This document shows, piece after piece, positions 1-8,013 of a stretch of 64,000 nucleotides of DNA. This DNA comes from Sinomonas sp. ASV486. Its GTDB lineage: Bacteria > Actinomycetota > Actinomycetes > Actinomycetales > Micrococcaceae. Under the pieces are notes generated by a model. It saw nothing but the letters and a program-made list of their open reading frames with translations. It ran no database searches and was not told the origin of the DNA. Each line of letters starts with the position of its first letter. The stretch's first letter is position 1. The stretch lies in contig NZ_JAVFJK010000002.1 of assembly GCF_030908215.1 (NCBI RefSeq), forward strand, positions 310,001 to 374,000, read 5' to 3'. Position numbers and translations under genes: made by a program.

Positions 1-234
1 CCCATCCTCATCGCCGTGCTCGCGGCCATCGTCGGAGTGGTGATCGTGGGAGTGGGCGGCGGCCTCATCAAGCCCATGTCCCAGCGCTGGGAGCGCTACC
101 TCTCCCGCGCCGAGAATGAGGCCCCGCGCGTCAAGGCGCACGCCGAGGCCGCCCCGCCGGCTACCGAGCAGATCAAGGAAGCAGCCCGCCAGCACATGCC
201 GCCGACCCAGAGCGACGGTGCCCACCGCTACTGA
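1..234 (+). CDS. C-terminal part of a small membrane protein (truncated by window start)
   Basis: The reading frame is open from base 1 to a TGA at 232-234. An internal GTG lies at 16, but hydrophobic codons continue upstream to the window edge, so the gene probably starts outside. What is visible is one glycine/valine-rich membrane segment (about the first 25 residues), then a charged tail rich in Ala, Glu and Lys with no recognisable domain. It lies 69 bases upstream of the PRC-barrel gene on the same strand. Function unknown; it may be a cell-envelope stress protein like its neighbours. Confidence 0.55.
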   Translation, partial: PILIAVLAAIVGVVIVGVGGGLIKPMSQRWERYLSRAENEAPRVKAHAEAAPPATEQIKEAARQHMPPTQSDGAHRY

Positions 235-303
235 GGCGGCCCGCTGCCTCTCACGGAACACGTAACAGATGCAGGCCAGAAGAGCCAGAAGAGGAGAACC
301 ACA

Positions 304-828
304 ATGTTCACGAGTGCGGACCTAGAGGACCTCAAGGACGGCCAGGGAGATGTGGTCTCGCAGGACGGGGAGAAGATCGGCGCCATCGGCGAGTTCTACC
401 TCGACGACCACACGGACGTGCCCGCATGGGTCACGGTGAAGACCGGGCTCTTCGGCACCAAGGAATCCTTCGTTCCCCTCGAGGGGGCCAGGATCGCGGA
501 GGAGAACCTCGTGGTCCCGTATACGAAGGATCACATCAAGGATGCTCCCCGCGTCGACGCTGAGGAGCACCTCGAACCGGGCGAGGAGGACCGGCTCTAC
601 CGCCACTATGGACGCTCCGCTCCGGCCCAGGGACTGGCGGGCACCGAGCGGGCCCAGAACGAGGCGGCTCTGCAGGACGGGCCGATCGGCCGACGCCAAC
701 TGGCGATGGGCCTCCGTCGGCGCCCCCTCGGGAATGGTCTGAACCAGCCCGTCCCTGTGGAGAACACACCGGTCGACGGTAGCGCGGTCGAGACGGACAG
801 GAACATCGGTGACGACCGACTCCGGTGA
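304..828 (+). CDS. PRC-barrel domain protein
   Basis: Encodes 174 residues. Residues about 10-80 match a PRC-barrel: alternating short strands with the pattern V-x-S-x-D-G-x-x-I-G followed by W-V-T-V and F-V-P-L, as in actinobacterial proteins related to the RimM C-terminal domain. The rest is charged and low complexity, and no signal peptide is seen. The ATG has an upstream purine-rich GAGGAG about 9 bases away. The family is often induced by stress in actinobacteria, but its ligand is generally unknown. The next gene starts at 809 inside this one, suggesting translational coupling. Confidence 0.8.
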   Translation: MFTSADLEDLKDGQGDVVSQDGEKIGAIGEFYLDDHTDVPAWVTVKTGLFGTKESFVPLEGARIAEENLVVPYTKDHIKDAPRVDAEEHLEPGEEDRLYRHYGRSAPAQGLAGTERAQNEAALQDGPIGRRQLAMGLRRRPLGNGLNQPVPVENTPVDGSAVETDRNIGDDRLR

Positions 829-1315
829 CGGACGGCGGGGTTCGCCAAGACGGCGCGATCCGCGGCCGGAGCCGGGTGACCGGACGGAGCCGACGGAACC
901 GGCGGGCGCCCCGGCCCACGGACTCGGAGGAGCCTCGCCCGAGGACCCGCGGACTCGGTCCGGCGCCCCGCAGCCCGGCTCGCCCCGGGCGGACTCACCG
1001 CAGCCGGGCTCGCCCCGGGCAGACTCGTCGCAACCGGGCTCGCCCCGGCCCGGGGTGTCCCGGGCCGGGGCCACGTGGACCGCGGTCATCGCGGGCCTCG
1101 TGGTCTTCATCCTGCTCGTGGTGTTCTTCATCCAGAACCAGGACATGGCCCAAGTCCACTTCCTGGGCCTCGTCGGTCCGGTGCCCCTCGGGATCGCGCT
1201 GTTCATCGCGGCCGTGGCCGGCGGGGTGCTGGTGGCCATCGCCGGCGCCGTGCGGATCTTTCAACTTCGAGCCGCCGCCCGCCGGGCACGGCGCACGACG
1301 CCGCCCCGGCGCTGA
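809..1315 (+). CDS. LapA-domain (DUF1049) membrane protein with proline-rich repeat linker
   Basis: Encodes 168 residues from a GTG start overlapping the PRC-barrel gene by 20 bases. Residues 1-85 are a disordered Pro/Ser/Gly/Arg linker containing 2.7 copies of the decapeptide QPGSPRADS-x. Residues about 90-150 hold two membrane segments around the motif F-F-I-Q-N-Q, typical of the LapA/DUF1049 family (N-Q-x3-V-x-x-x-F-L-G). In enterobacteria LapA acts in lipopolysaccharide assembly; in Gram-positive actinobacteria the role is unknown. Ends 3 bases before the convergent XRE gene. Confidence 0.75.
   Translation: MTTDSGDGRRGSPRRRDPRPEPGDRTEPTEPAGAPAHGLGGASPEDPRTRSGAPQPGSPRADSPQPGSPRADSSQPGSPRPGVSRAGATWTAVIAGLVVFILLVVFFIQNQDMAQVHFLGLVGPVPLGIALFIAAVAGGVLVAIAGAVRIFQLRAAARRARRTTPPRR
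971..1050 (+). repeat. 30-bp tandem repeat, 2.7 copies
   Basis: Units 971-1000, 1001-1030 and a partial 1031-1050 share CGGGCTCGCCCCGG-type cores and differ at only a few third positions. The unit is in frame and encodes QPGSPRADS-x in the linker of the LapA-like protein, so copy number can change without frameshift. Confidence 0.85.
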
Positions 1316-1318
1316 CCA

Positions 1319-2224
1319 TCACCCCCGCTGTAGGGCCTCCGTGGCCGCCCAGCTCGCGAGCAGCCGCAGCCGCTCCTCGCTCGCCGAACCGGGCTCGGCC
1401 GTGTAGGCGAACATAGTCCAGCCGGGATTGGCGGGCAGTTCCATGGCCTCGTAGGCGAGCTCGAGGTCGCCGACCACGGGGTGGTGGATCCGCTTGTGGC
1501 CCGTGCGGTGGAAGCGGACGTTGTGGGCTGCCCAGCGCACGCGGAACTCCTCGCTCGTCACGGAGAGTTCGCCGATGAGCTCCTGGAGGGCGCGGTCGTG
1601 GGGGCTGCGGCCGGCGTAGCCCCGGAGGGTCGCGACGACGTCGTCCATGTTCTTCTCCCAGTCCGGGTAGAAGTCGCGCGCCGCGGGGCTCGTGAAGAGG
1701 AAGCGTGCGTTGTTGGCCGGCGTCCCCGGGGACGCGGTGGCCTCCGTGACGGGAGTGTACAGGGCGCGGCCCAGCGCGTTGGCCGCGACGAAGTCCATCC
1801 GCTCGTTGCGCACCCAGGCCGGCGCGCCGGTGACGGCGTCGAGGAAGCGCTGGAGGCTGTCCCTGACCTCGGGTGCACCCGACCCACGCGCACGACGGCG
1901 CGTGCCCGCCGCGCCCTGAGCAGCGGACTGCTGCGACGCCGACCGCTGCGACGCCCTGGCGAGGTCGAAAAGGTGGGTCGTCTCGGCCTCGTCGAGCTGG
2001 AGGGCGCGGGCTAGCGAGTCGAGCACCTCGTCCGAGGCTCCGGAGAGGTCGCCGCGCTCGAGGCGCGCGTAGTAGTCAGCGCTCACGTTCGCCAGAAGGG
2101 CGACCTCCTCGCGGCGCAGGCCGGGCACGCGGCGTCGGCTGCCTCCGATGAGGCCCGCCGATTCAGGGCTCACATGGGCGCGGCGGGTGCGGAGGAACTC
2201 GCGCACCTCACTTCTGGTGTCCAT
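1319..2224 (-). CDS. XRE-family / MmyB-like transcriptional regulator
   Basis: Encodes 301 residues. An N-terminal helix-turn-helix (about residues 10-75) carries the family signature G-L-R-R-E-E-V-A-x-L-A-x-V-S followed by Y-Y-x-R-L-E-R-G. Residues about 110-290 form the MmyB-like ligand-binding domain (W-V-R-N-x-R-M-D, F-x-F-x-S-P-x-A-R-x-F-Y-x-D-W, then H-H-P-V-V-G-D-L-E-L). MmyB-like regulators bind fatty-acid-like ligands and usually control a neighbouring oxidoreductase or transporter. Its ATG overlaps the end of the upstream Pr6Pr gene by 17 bases, so the two are probably co-translated. The aldo/keto reductase at 3061 may be part of the same unit. Confidence 0.9.
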   Translation of the reverse strand: MDTRSEVREFLRTRRAHVSPESAGLIGGSRRRVPGLRREEVALLANVSADYYARLERGDLSGASDEVLDSLARALQLDEAETTHLFDLARASQRSASQQSAAQGAAGTRRRARGSGAPEVRDSLQRFLDAVTGAPAWVRNERMDFVAANALGRALYTPVTEATASPGTPANNARFLFTSPAARDFYPDWEKNMDDVVATLRGYAGRSPHDRALQELIGELSVTSEEFRVRWAAHNVRFHRTGHKRIHHPVVGDLELAYEAMELPANPGWTMFAYTAEPGSASEERLRLLASWAATEALQRG

Positions 2225-3005
2225 GGTTCGAGGGTACGGTTCGCTCCCCGCGATTGGGGCGCCCTGTCAGGGCACGGATCAGCGGTCGGTCGGTCAGTCG
2301 CGGCGCAGGGTGGGCCACGGCGAGGCCAACGCGGACGTTGCCGGCCACGTGGATGAGCACGGCGACCACGAGGAAGGCTGCCAGCACCTGGGACGTCGTG
2401 ACGAAGACTCCCGGCCACCCGCCGTCGAGCGTCGGATCGAGGAAGTCGTAGACGTACCAGCCGTCGATCCCGCCGCGGATCCACGAGAAGGCCAGGAACG
2501 CGGCCGGGTAGACCATCCAGGCGAGCGGCCGCCACCACCTGCCGCGGACGGTGCGCGTGACGAGGATCCAGTCGAGCGCCATGACGAGCGGGACGATGCG
2601 GTGGTGGATCATCTGCGGCCAGTACATGTCCAGGGTCCACCATGGCTCGCTGGGCGGCGCGACGAGGACCACGTAGATGATGCCCGTCATGACCATGTAG
2701 AACGTGAGCGCGCCGAACAGGTGGTCCCACCAGAGCGGGAGCCTGGTACGCGGCCACGCCGCGGAGGCGATCAGGACGAGCCCGACGGCCAAGTTCGACT
2801 GGACGGTGAACTCGGAGTAGAGCTGCGGGATGTCGACGTCGTTGGTCGGCAGCGTCGCGTCCATCGTCTTCTGGATGAGCGCGACGAGGACGGCGACCCC
2901 CACGGCGGCACGCACGAGGCGGATCCAGAGGCGGTCGGGGTGAAGCGCGTGGTTGAGGGCGAGGTTGTTCTCCGCCGGAGGGATCAGTGTCGATGCGCCG
3001 CTCAT
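2208..3005 (-). CDS. Pr6Pr family membrane protein (paralog 1)
   Basis: Encodes 265 residues from the ATG at 3005 (a GTG two codons upstream is also possible). Six hydrophobic segments and W-W-D-H-L, M-T-G-I-I-Y and W-W-R-P-L-A-W match the actinobacterial Pr6Pr/FAR-17a-like integral membrane family of unknown function. A close paralog lies at 48250-48975 on the same strand, with long identical blocks (for example D-W-x-L-V-T-R-T-V-R-G and A-F-L-V-V). Both paralogs are followed directly by a regulator gene of a different family. The C-terminal 40 residues here are hydrophilic and not shared. Confidence 0.8.
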   Translation of the reverse strand: MSGASTLIPPAENNLALNHALHPDRLWIRLVRAAVGVAVLVALIQKTMDATLPTNDVDIPQLYSEFTVQSNLAVGLVLIASAAWPRTRLPLWWDHLFGALTFYMVMTGIIYVVLVAPPSEPWWTLDMYWPQMIHHRIVPLVMALDWILVTRTVRGRWWRPLAWMVYPAAFLAFSWIRGGIDGWYVYDFLDPTLDGGWPGVFVTTSQVLAAFLVVAVLIHVAGNVRVGLAVAHPAPRLTDRPLIRALTGRPNRGERTVPSNHGHQK

Positions 3006-3060
3006 GGCCACAGTCTGCTGCTGCGCGGCGTGCGCACCCAGAGTCGAAAGTACTGCCAGC

Positions 3061-4032
3061 TCAGAACCCCGAGGGCATCCGCGGCGTGTAGTGCTCCTCG
3101 AGGGCGCGCGCCTCGTCCTCGGAGAGCGTCAGCTCAAGGGCCGCGGCGGCGTCCGCGAGGTGATGCGGCTTGGTCGCCCCGACAATCGGGGCCGTGACCA
3201 CGGGGTTGTGCAACACCCAGGCGAGGGCGATCTGGGCCATGGGCACGCCGCGGGCCTCGGCGACGCGCTGGACGGCGCTGACGATCGGCTCGTTCACCTC
3301 GCCGGAGTAGCGGCTCTGCAGCGGGTCCGTCTCGGCCCGCTGGGTGTGCTGGTCGCTCCACGGGCGCGTGAGGCGGCCCTTCGCGAGCGGGCTCCAGGGG
3401 AGGCTGCCCACGCCTTGATCCACAAGGAGCGGCATCATCTCGCGCTCCTCCTCGCGCATCACGAGGCTGTATTGGTCCTGCATCGAGACGAACCGCGTCC
3501 AGCCGTTCGCCTCGGCGGCGTGCTGCATCTTCTGGAACTGCCACGCCCACATCGACGACGCGCCGAGGTAGCGCGCCTTGCCGGCCTTCACGACGTCGTG
3601 CAGCGCCTCCATCGTCTCCTCGACCGGCGTCTCCGGGTCGAAGCGGTGGATCTGGTAGAGGTCCACGTAGTCGGTGCCGAGCCGGGACAGGGACGCATCG
3701 ACCTGCTCCATGATCGCCCGGCGGGACAGTCCGCGGCCTCCCGGACCTTCGTGCAGGGGGAAGAAGACCTTCGTGGCGAGGACCACGTCCTCGCGGCTCG
3801 TGTAACTCCGGATGGCGCGGCCCACGATCTCCTCCGAGGAACCGTAGCCATAGACGTTCGCGGTGTCCCAGAACGTGATGCCGAGCTCGACGGCCTGGCG
3901 GAAGAGCGGCGCGGCCGCGTCGTCGTCGAGCGCCCATTCGCTGAAGCCGCGCGAGGCGTCGCCGAAGCTCATGCAGCCGAGGGCGAGGCGGCTCACGCGC
4001 AGGCCGGAGGTACCGAGGCGTGTGTACTCCAT
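3061..4032 (-). CDS. Aldo/keto reductase (Tas/YajO-like)
   Basis: Encodes 323 residues, full length for the family. The ATG at 4032 (protein start MEYTRLGTSGL) is preceded by AAGGAA at good spacing, which excludes the much longer open frame upstream. The TIM-barrel AKR tetrad is visible: Asp/Tyr in D-T-A-N-V-Y-G-x-G, Lys in A-T-K-V, His in Q-I-H-R. The C-terminal NADPH pocket is V-G-A-T-K. The family reduces aldehydes and ketones with NADPH; the substrate cannot be read from sequence. It lies between the GT87-like gene (35-base gap) and Pr6Pr (55 bases to the preferred ATG at 3005) on the same strand. Confidence 0.88.
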   Translation of the reverse strand: MEYTRLGTSGLRVSRLALGCMSFGDASRGFSEWALDDDAAAPLFRQAVELGITFWDTANVYGYGSSEEIVGRAIRSYTSREDVVLATKVFFPLHEGPGGRGLSRRAIMEQVDASLSRLGTDYVDLYQIHRFDPETPVEETMEALHDVVKAGKARYLGASSMWAWQFQKMQHAAEANGWTRFVSMQDQYSLVMREEEREMMPLLVDQGVGSLPWSPLAKGRLTRPWSDQHTQRAETDPLQSRYSGEVNEPIVSAVQRVAEARGVPMAQIALAWVLHNPVVTAPIVGATKPHHLADAAAALELTLSEDEARALEEHYTPRMPSGF

Positions 4033-4067
4033 CGGATGGTTCCTTTCGTCGGTGGATACGCCCGACG

Positions 4068-5567
4068 CTACGCGGCCCTCTTCGCGCGAGGGAGGCCCTG
4101 TGAGTACGCGGATGGGGCGGGCCCCCGCTGCGGACGGCGCCGAGCCCGGCGTCTCGCCATGGCTGCAACCAGAAGGACGACGGCGGCCGCCGCCATCGCG
4201 GCCCGGCTCACCATAGGCCCAGCGCCGGTCCCGACGGTGGCGGAGACGGCCTCGAGCGCGGCCGGGACCACGAGGAACTCGGGCCTTCGGGCGATCAGGG
4301 CCAGAGGGATCAGCATGAGCGCGTACCAGGCATAGCTCGGGCACACGATCACGAGGGCCCAGCCGACCGAGACCGCCTGCGCCACGGCGGGCTCGAGCCG
4401 GTGCCGTGCGAGCCACACCCCCGCCCACACGGCGAGCAGTGCCGCCACGCCCACCACGAGCGCCGCACCCGGCGGCAGCAAGATGCCTGGCAACGAGAAT
4501 CGCGTCGTGTCCCCGCCCGAGGAGTAGCCCTCCTCCGAGAGGTACCCCGGGAGGTAGCCGAGCACGGCAGGGCCGGACGCGAGCACATACGGGACGTACA
4601 CCGCACCGACCGTGCCGACCGCCGCAGCCGCGAAGCGCCGCGGCCGGTCCCTCAGCATGCCGGGAAGCGCAGCGGCCGGGATCACCTTGGTCGCGACCGC
4701 GAGGCCGAACAGGATGCCCGACCTCCCGACACGCCGGGCCCCGAGCGCGAGGGCTGCCCCGGCGAGCAGGACCGCCGCGAGGGCGTCCACGTGCGCGTTG
4801 TTGACGGCCTCGAGGAGCACGAGCGGGTTCCACGCCCACAGCGCCGCGTAGGCCACCGGGATTCCGGCGCGCGGGAGGGCGCGGGCCAGCAGGAGCGTTC
4901 CCGCGAGCGCGAGCACGAGGCCCACGGCCTGAAACGCGATCCACCCCACGCCCGCGGGCAGCGGGAGCCGCACGGCCCCGAAGTACGCCTCCGCCACGGG
5001 CGGATACGCGGTGGGGACACGCGGCCGGTTGATCGCGGTGCACAGGGGCTCGCCGCCGGGCACCGAGTCCGTGAGCACGTCCCCTGTCGGGAAGTGCCCG
5101 CCGGGGGCTGCGGTCTCGCACCGCTGCCCGTCGCGCGACGCGAACAGCCATGCGGGCCTCAGGTCCGCGAGCGCGTCCGACGCCGGCACGTCCCGGTACG
5201 GCGAGATCCCGGCCTTCTGCACGATCCCGTCCCACGCGTACCGCGCCGAGTCGTTGCTCGTGGACGGCGGCGCGGACATCGAGGCTCCGCCAGCCGCGAG
5301 GAGGCCCAGCACGATGGTGCCCAGCACCCAGCGATGGCCCGCCCCCGACCGTTCGGCCCTGCGCACGAGGGCCCACGCCGCGATGGCGGCGACCCAGCAC
5401 GCCGCCGTGCCGACCAGCACCCGCAACCGGTCGCCGTCGTGCGCGAAGACGGTCCAGACGACGGCGGCGACGAGGGCAGCGAGAGCAAACGCGGCCAGCG
5501 CGAGCAGGCACGCGGAGAGGAGTGCGGTTGGACGCGGAGAGGGGGCGCGGAGCCGCGGAGGGGCCAT
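4068..5567 (-). CDS. GT87-like polytopic membrane glycosyltransferase
   Basis: Encodes 499 residues with about 10-12 membrane segments and a large extracytoplasmic loop after the second or third. The charged loop N-D-x-A-R-Y-x-W-D-G, the motif A-Y-P-P-V-A-E-A-Y and N-P-L-V-L-L-E-A-x-x-N-x-H-V-D fit the GT-C fold of DUF2029/GT87 polyprenol-phosphate-sugar transferases, which move mannose or arabinose from a lipid carrier to cell-envelope glycans. The start at 5567 leaves a 112-base gap to the divergent molybdoenzyme gene; this gap holds a copy of the CCGTAAGG motif. Acceptor and donor are unknown. Confidence 0.75.
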   Translation of the reverse strand: MAPPRLRAPSPRPTALLSACLLALAAFALAALVAAVVWTVFAHDGDRLRVLVGTAACWVAAIAAWALVRRAERSGAGHRWVLGTIVLGLLAAGGASMSAPPSTSNDSARYAWDGIVQKAGISPYRDVPASDALADLRPAWLFASRDGQRCETAAPGGHFPTGDVLTDSVPGGEPLCTAINRPRVPTAYPPVAEAYFGAVRLPLPAGVGWIAFQAVGLVLALAGTLLLARALPRAGIPVAYAALWAWNPLVLLEAVNNAHVDALAAVLLAGAALALGARRVGRSGILFGLAVATKVIPAAALPGMLRDRPRRFAAAAVGTVGAVYVPYVLASGPAVLGYLPGYLSEEGYSSGGDTTRFSLPGILLPPGAALVVGVAALLAVWAGVWLARHRLEPAVAQAVSVGWALVIVCPSYAWYALMLIPLALIARRPEFLVVPAALEAVSATVGTGAGPMVSRAAMAAAAVVLLVAAMARRRARRRPQRGPAPSAYSQGLPRAKRAA

Positions 5568-5625
5568 GCTGACAGCGTCCCGCACGAGGCGCGGCCGTGG
5601 GAGCGATCGAGGGTTCCCGTTCGGG

Positions 5626-5635
5626 TTCCGTAAGG
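5626..5635 (+). promoter_or_regulatory. Shared regulatory motif, copy A (TTCCGTAAGG)
   Basis: TTCCGTAAGG lies between the divergent GT87-like and molybdoenzyme genes, ending 44 bases before the ATG at 5680. The 17-mer ending here matches copy B at 14 of 17 positions. GGTTCC also occurs 12 bases upstream (5612-5617 and 5624-5629), giving a direct-repeat look typical of OmpR-family response-regulator sites. It could be the binding site of the regulator encoded at 9555, or an unusual -10 region. Confidence 0.6.
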
Positions 5636-5679
5636 TCTCGCGGGCCCTGCGCGGCCGCCCCGGTGCTGTGCTTGAGGGC

Positions 5680-6882
5680 ATGGAACGAAGGACCATCCCG
5701 ACGGCGGGCCGCATTGCCGAAGCGGCATCCTCGAGGCTGCTCACGGCCGTGCATTCGCCCACGCGGGGCACTCGGCTCACGGTGGTGCTGGGCCGGTGGC
5801 TCGCCGGCATGTTCGCTCTGTGCCTGGCCACGGGGTTCTACTCGCACGCGCTCCAGGACCCGGCGACGTGGCCCGGGGCGACGCTCGCCCGGCCCGTGTG
5901 GCTCTACGCGGTGACGCAGACCGTGCACATCACGGCCGGGACGGTGAGCGTTCCGCTGCTGCTGGCCAAGCTCTGGTCCGTGTATCCGGAGCTCCTGAAG
6001 TGGCCTCCCGTCACGTCCGTGCTGCACGCGCTCGAGCGAGCGAGCATCGCGGTGTTCGTCGCGGCCTCGCTCGTCGAGGTGACGATCGGCATCGTCAACA
6101 CCTTCCAGTGGTACCCGTGGCCATTCCCGTTCCGCGAGACGCATTTCGCGCTCGCGTGGGTGATCCTCGGCTCGCTGCTCATCCACGTCGCCGTCAAGTA
6201 CCCGGCGATCGCGGCGCATTGGCGGGGAGCGCGGGATGGGCGCGGAGGTCTTGATCGCTCTGGGCCGGACCGCGCACGACGACGGGTGCTCGCCCTCGTG
6301 GGCATCGGCGCCGCGGCCGCATTCCTCGGCTCCGCGACGCAGAACGTCCCGTGGCTGCGCGACGCGGCCGTGTTCACGCCGCGCAGGCCCGGGCGGGGTT
6401 CCCAAGGGCTCGCGGTGAACCGGACCGCGGAGGCGGCGGGCGTCGTCGTGCATGATGGTGCGGCAGGCTGGGAGCTCGCGGTGGCCGTGGGGGCGAGTGC
6501 CCGGCGGTTCAGCCTCGCCGACCTCGAGGCGCTTCCCCAGACGGAGCACGGGCTGCCGGTCGCATGCGTGGAGGGGTGGGTGCAGGACGCGGTGTGGGCA
6601 GGGGTGCGGATGCCGGACCTGCTGCGGGCCGCCGGGGCGAGCCGGGGTGACGTCGTGGTGCAGAGCCTCGAGCGCGCAGGCAACAACCGCATGAGCGTGC
6701 TGCCGGAGAAGTTCGCGTGGGACCCGCTCACGCTCGTGGCACTGCGGGTCAACGGCGAGACCCTCAGCCCGGACCATGGCTATCCCGCGCGGATCATCGC
6801 GCCCGGGCGGCCCGGCGTGCTGCAGACCAAGTGGATCTCCGAGCTGCGGGTGCTCGCAGCCGACCCCGGGAGCCCGGCATGA
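5680..6882 (+). CDS. Membrane-anchored sulfite-oxidase-fold molybdopterin oxidoreductase
   Basis: Encodes 400 residues. Residues 30-225 hold five membrane segments with several histidines near the membrane (H56, H83, H116, H155, H169), resembling a cytochrome b561-type heme anchor. Residues about 255-400 form a sulfite-oxidase-type molybdopterin domain with Cys296 in V-A-C-V-E-G-W, the expected Mo ligand, followed by P-D-H-G-Y-P-A-R and K-W-I-S-E-L. It probably transfers electrons between an extracytoplasmic substrate and the membrane. The start is ATG 5680 (GTG 5668 is an alternative). Its stop overlaps the next ATG. Substrate unknown. Confidence 0.85.
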   Translation: MERRTIPTAGRIAEAASSRLLTAVHSPTRGTRLTVVLGRWLAGMFALCLATGFYSHALQDPATWPGATLARPVWLYAVTQTVHITAGTVSVPLLLAKLWSVYPELLKWPPVTSVLHALERASIAVFVAASLVEVTIGIVNTFQWYPWPFPFRETHFALAWVILGSLLIHVAVKYPAIAAHWRGARDGRGGLDRSGPDRARRRVLALVGIGAAAAFLGSATQNVPWLRDAAVFTPRRPGRGSQGLAVNRTAEAAGVVVHDGAAGWELAVAVGASARRFSLADLEALPQTEHGLPVACVEGWVQDAVWAGVRMPDLLRAAGASRGDVVVQSLERAGNNRMSVLPEKFAWDPLTLVALRVNGETLSPDHGYPARIIAPGRPGVLQTKWISELRVLAADPGSPA

Positions 6883-7127
6883 GCGCGCGGTTCCTCGTCC
6901 GGGCTCTCGCGGTGCTGTCGGGTGCTGCGATGGTCGGCGTGGGCGGGGTGCTCCTCCTGGGCTCGCTGGCCCTCGGGCAGCTGGTCGGCCTCGCGGTGTG
7001 GCTCGCGGCCGCCGTCGTGGTTCACGACGGCGTGTGGGTGCCCACCGTGACGGCGGCGGCCAAGGTCGGGCCGAGGGTCTGGTCAAGAATCTGGCGAGCG
7101 CTTCACGGGGCCAGCCGACCATCCTGA
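6879..7127 (+). CDS. Small two-helix membrane protein partner of the molybdoenzyme
   Basis: Encodes 82 residues with two hydrophobic segments (about 5-33 and 36-60) and a basic C-terminus. Its ATG overlaps the molybdoenzyme stop as ATGA, so translation is almost certainly coupled and a partner or assembly role is likely. No known domain is recognised. Confidence 0.7.
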   Translation: MSARFLVRALAVLSGAAMVGVGGVLLLGSLALGQLVGLAVWLAAAVVVHDGVWVPTVTAAAKVGPRVWSRIWRALHGASRPS

Positions 7128-7173
7128 GGTACCGGGGCCGACACGTCATCGCGTGAATGAGCCTCCGTCTCAG

Positions 7174-8013
7174 CTATCTCCGGCGCAGGAGGCAGACGGG
7201 GCGCCCGCTCAGGCTCCGCTGCGTGACAGGGTCCCAGCCCGTGTCCGCTGCCGTCGCCGCGAGCGCCGCAGGCCCCAGAACAGCCCAGGGGAACTCGTCG
7301 CTGAGGTGCCCGCGAGCGTCCCTCAGCCGGGCAGCGAAGGAACGGTCCGTCCACGGACCTGTGGCGGCCTCGACCCAGACCGAGGCTCCCGGTGCCGTGA
7401 TCTCGCGGACCCGAGCGAGCAGCGCTGCCGGGTCGCCGCCGATGCCGATGTTGCCGTCCATCAGCAGCACCCCTCCCCATCCGGCGCCTGCCCGGCCGGT
7501 CGAGGTGATCTCGGCGCAGGGATGGAAGACCGAACCGAGCACGGCCTCGCCGCCCCTGCGGGCGAGGCGGACGGCGCGCTCCTCGACGTCGATACCCACG
7601 GCATCGATTCCCGCTCGGCGTGCCGCGGCTACGAACCGGCCGGGTCCGCATCCGATGTCCAGAACCGGGCCCGTCAGTGTACCGAGCAGCGCCCGCTCCC
7701 CCGGCGTCGCATGGAACCAGGCGCCGGCGTCGTAGCGGGCGAGCGGCTCGGCGCGCGGATCAGCGTCCGCATCGATCAGGTCGAGGATGCCGTGGCGGCG
7801 GCGCAGCGCCCGAGCGTACGGGTCGCCGCCGCCACGGCCGAAGAATGACCCGGGCCGGAAGGGCCTGTGCCACGCGGGTTTTGTGGCGCCAGTCACCGTT
7901 GCTTCCATCCGGCCCTCGAGCCCAAGGCTGGCAGGCTCAGGGCCAAGGACCGCGGTGCCTGCTGGCATGCTGGCTGGCAGAAGACTCGCCGCCGCGATGG
8001 CGTCGGCGGTCAC
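7174..8013 (-). CDS. Class I SAM-dependent methyltransferase
   Basis: Encodes 279 residues from a GTG at 8013 that overlaps the stop of the GT2-DUF2064 gene (GTGA). Motif I is V-L-D-I-G-C-G-P-G-R-F at about residues 112-122, followed by G-I-D-V-E-E acidic motif II. The N-terminal 85 residues include P-F-R-P-G-S-F-F-G-R-G-G-G-D-P-Y, seen in actinobacterial methyltransferases beside DUF2064 glycosyltransferases. Coupling to the glycosyltransferase suggests it methylates the same small-molecule or glycan product. It converges on the small membrane protein gene with 46 bases between. Confidence 0.82.
   Translation of the reverse strand: MTADAIAAASLLPASMPAGTAVLGPEPASLGLEGRMEATVTGATKPAWHRPFRPGSFFGRGGGDPYARALRRRHGILDLIDADADPRAEPLARYDAGAWFHATPGERALLGTLTGPVLDIGCGPGRFVAAARRAGIDAVGIDVEERAVRLARRGGEAVLGSVFHPCAEITSTGRAGAGWGGVLLMDGNIGIGGDPAALLARVREITAPGASVWVEAATGPWTDRSFAARLRDARGHLSDEFPWAVLGPAALAATAADTGWDPVTQRSLSGRPVCLLRRR

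Noticed and set aside
3061-7149. Very long minus-strand open frame (about 1360 codons)
   Set aside because: Only the first 3061-4032 part is a real AKR gene; the rest is a high-GC shadow of the glycosyltransferase and molybdoenzyme genes, with Arg/Gly/Pro-rich translation.
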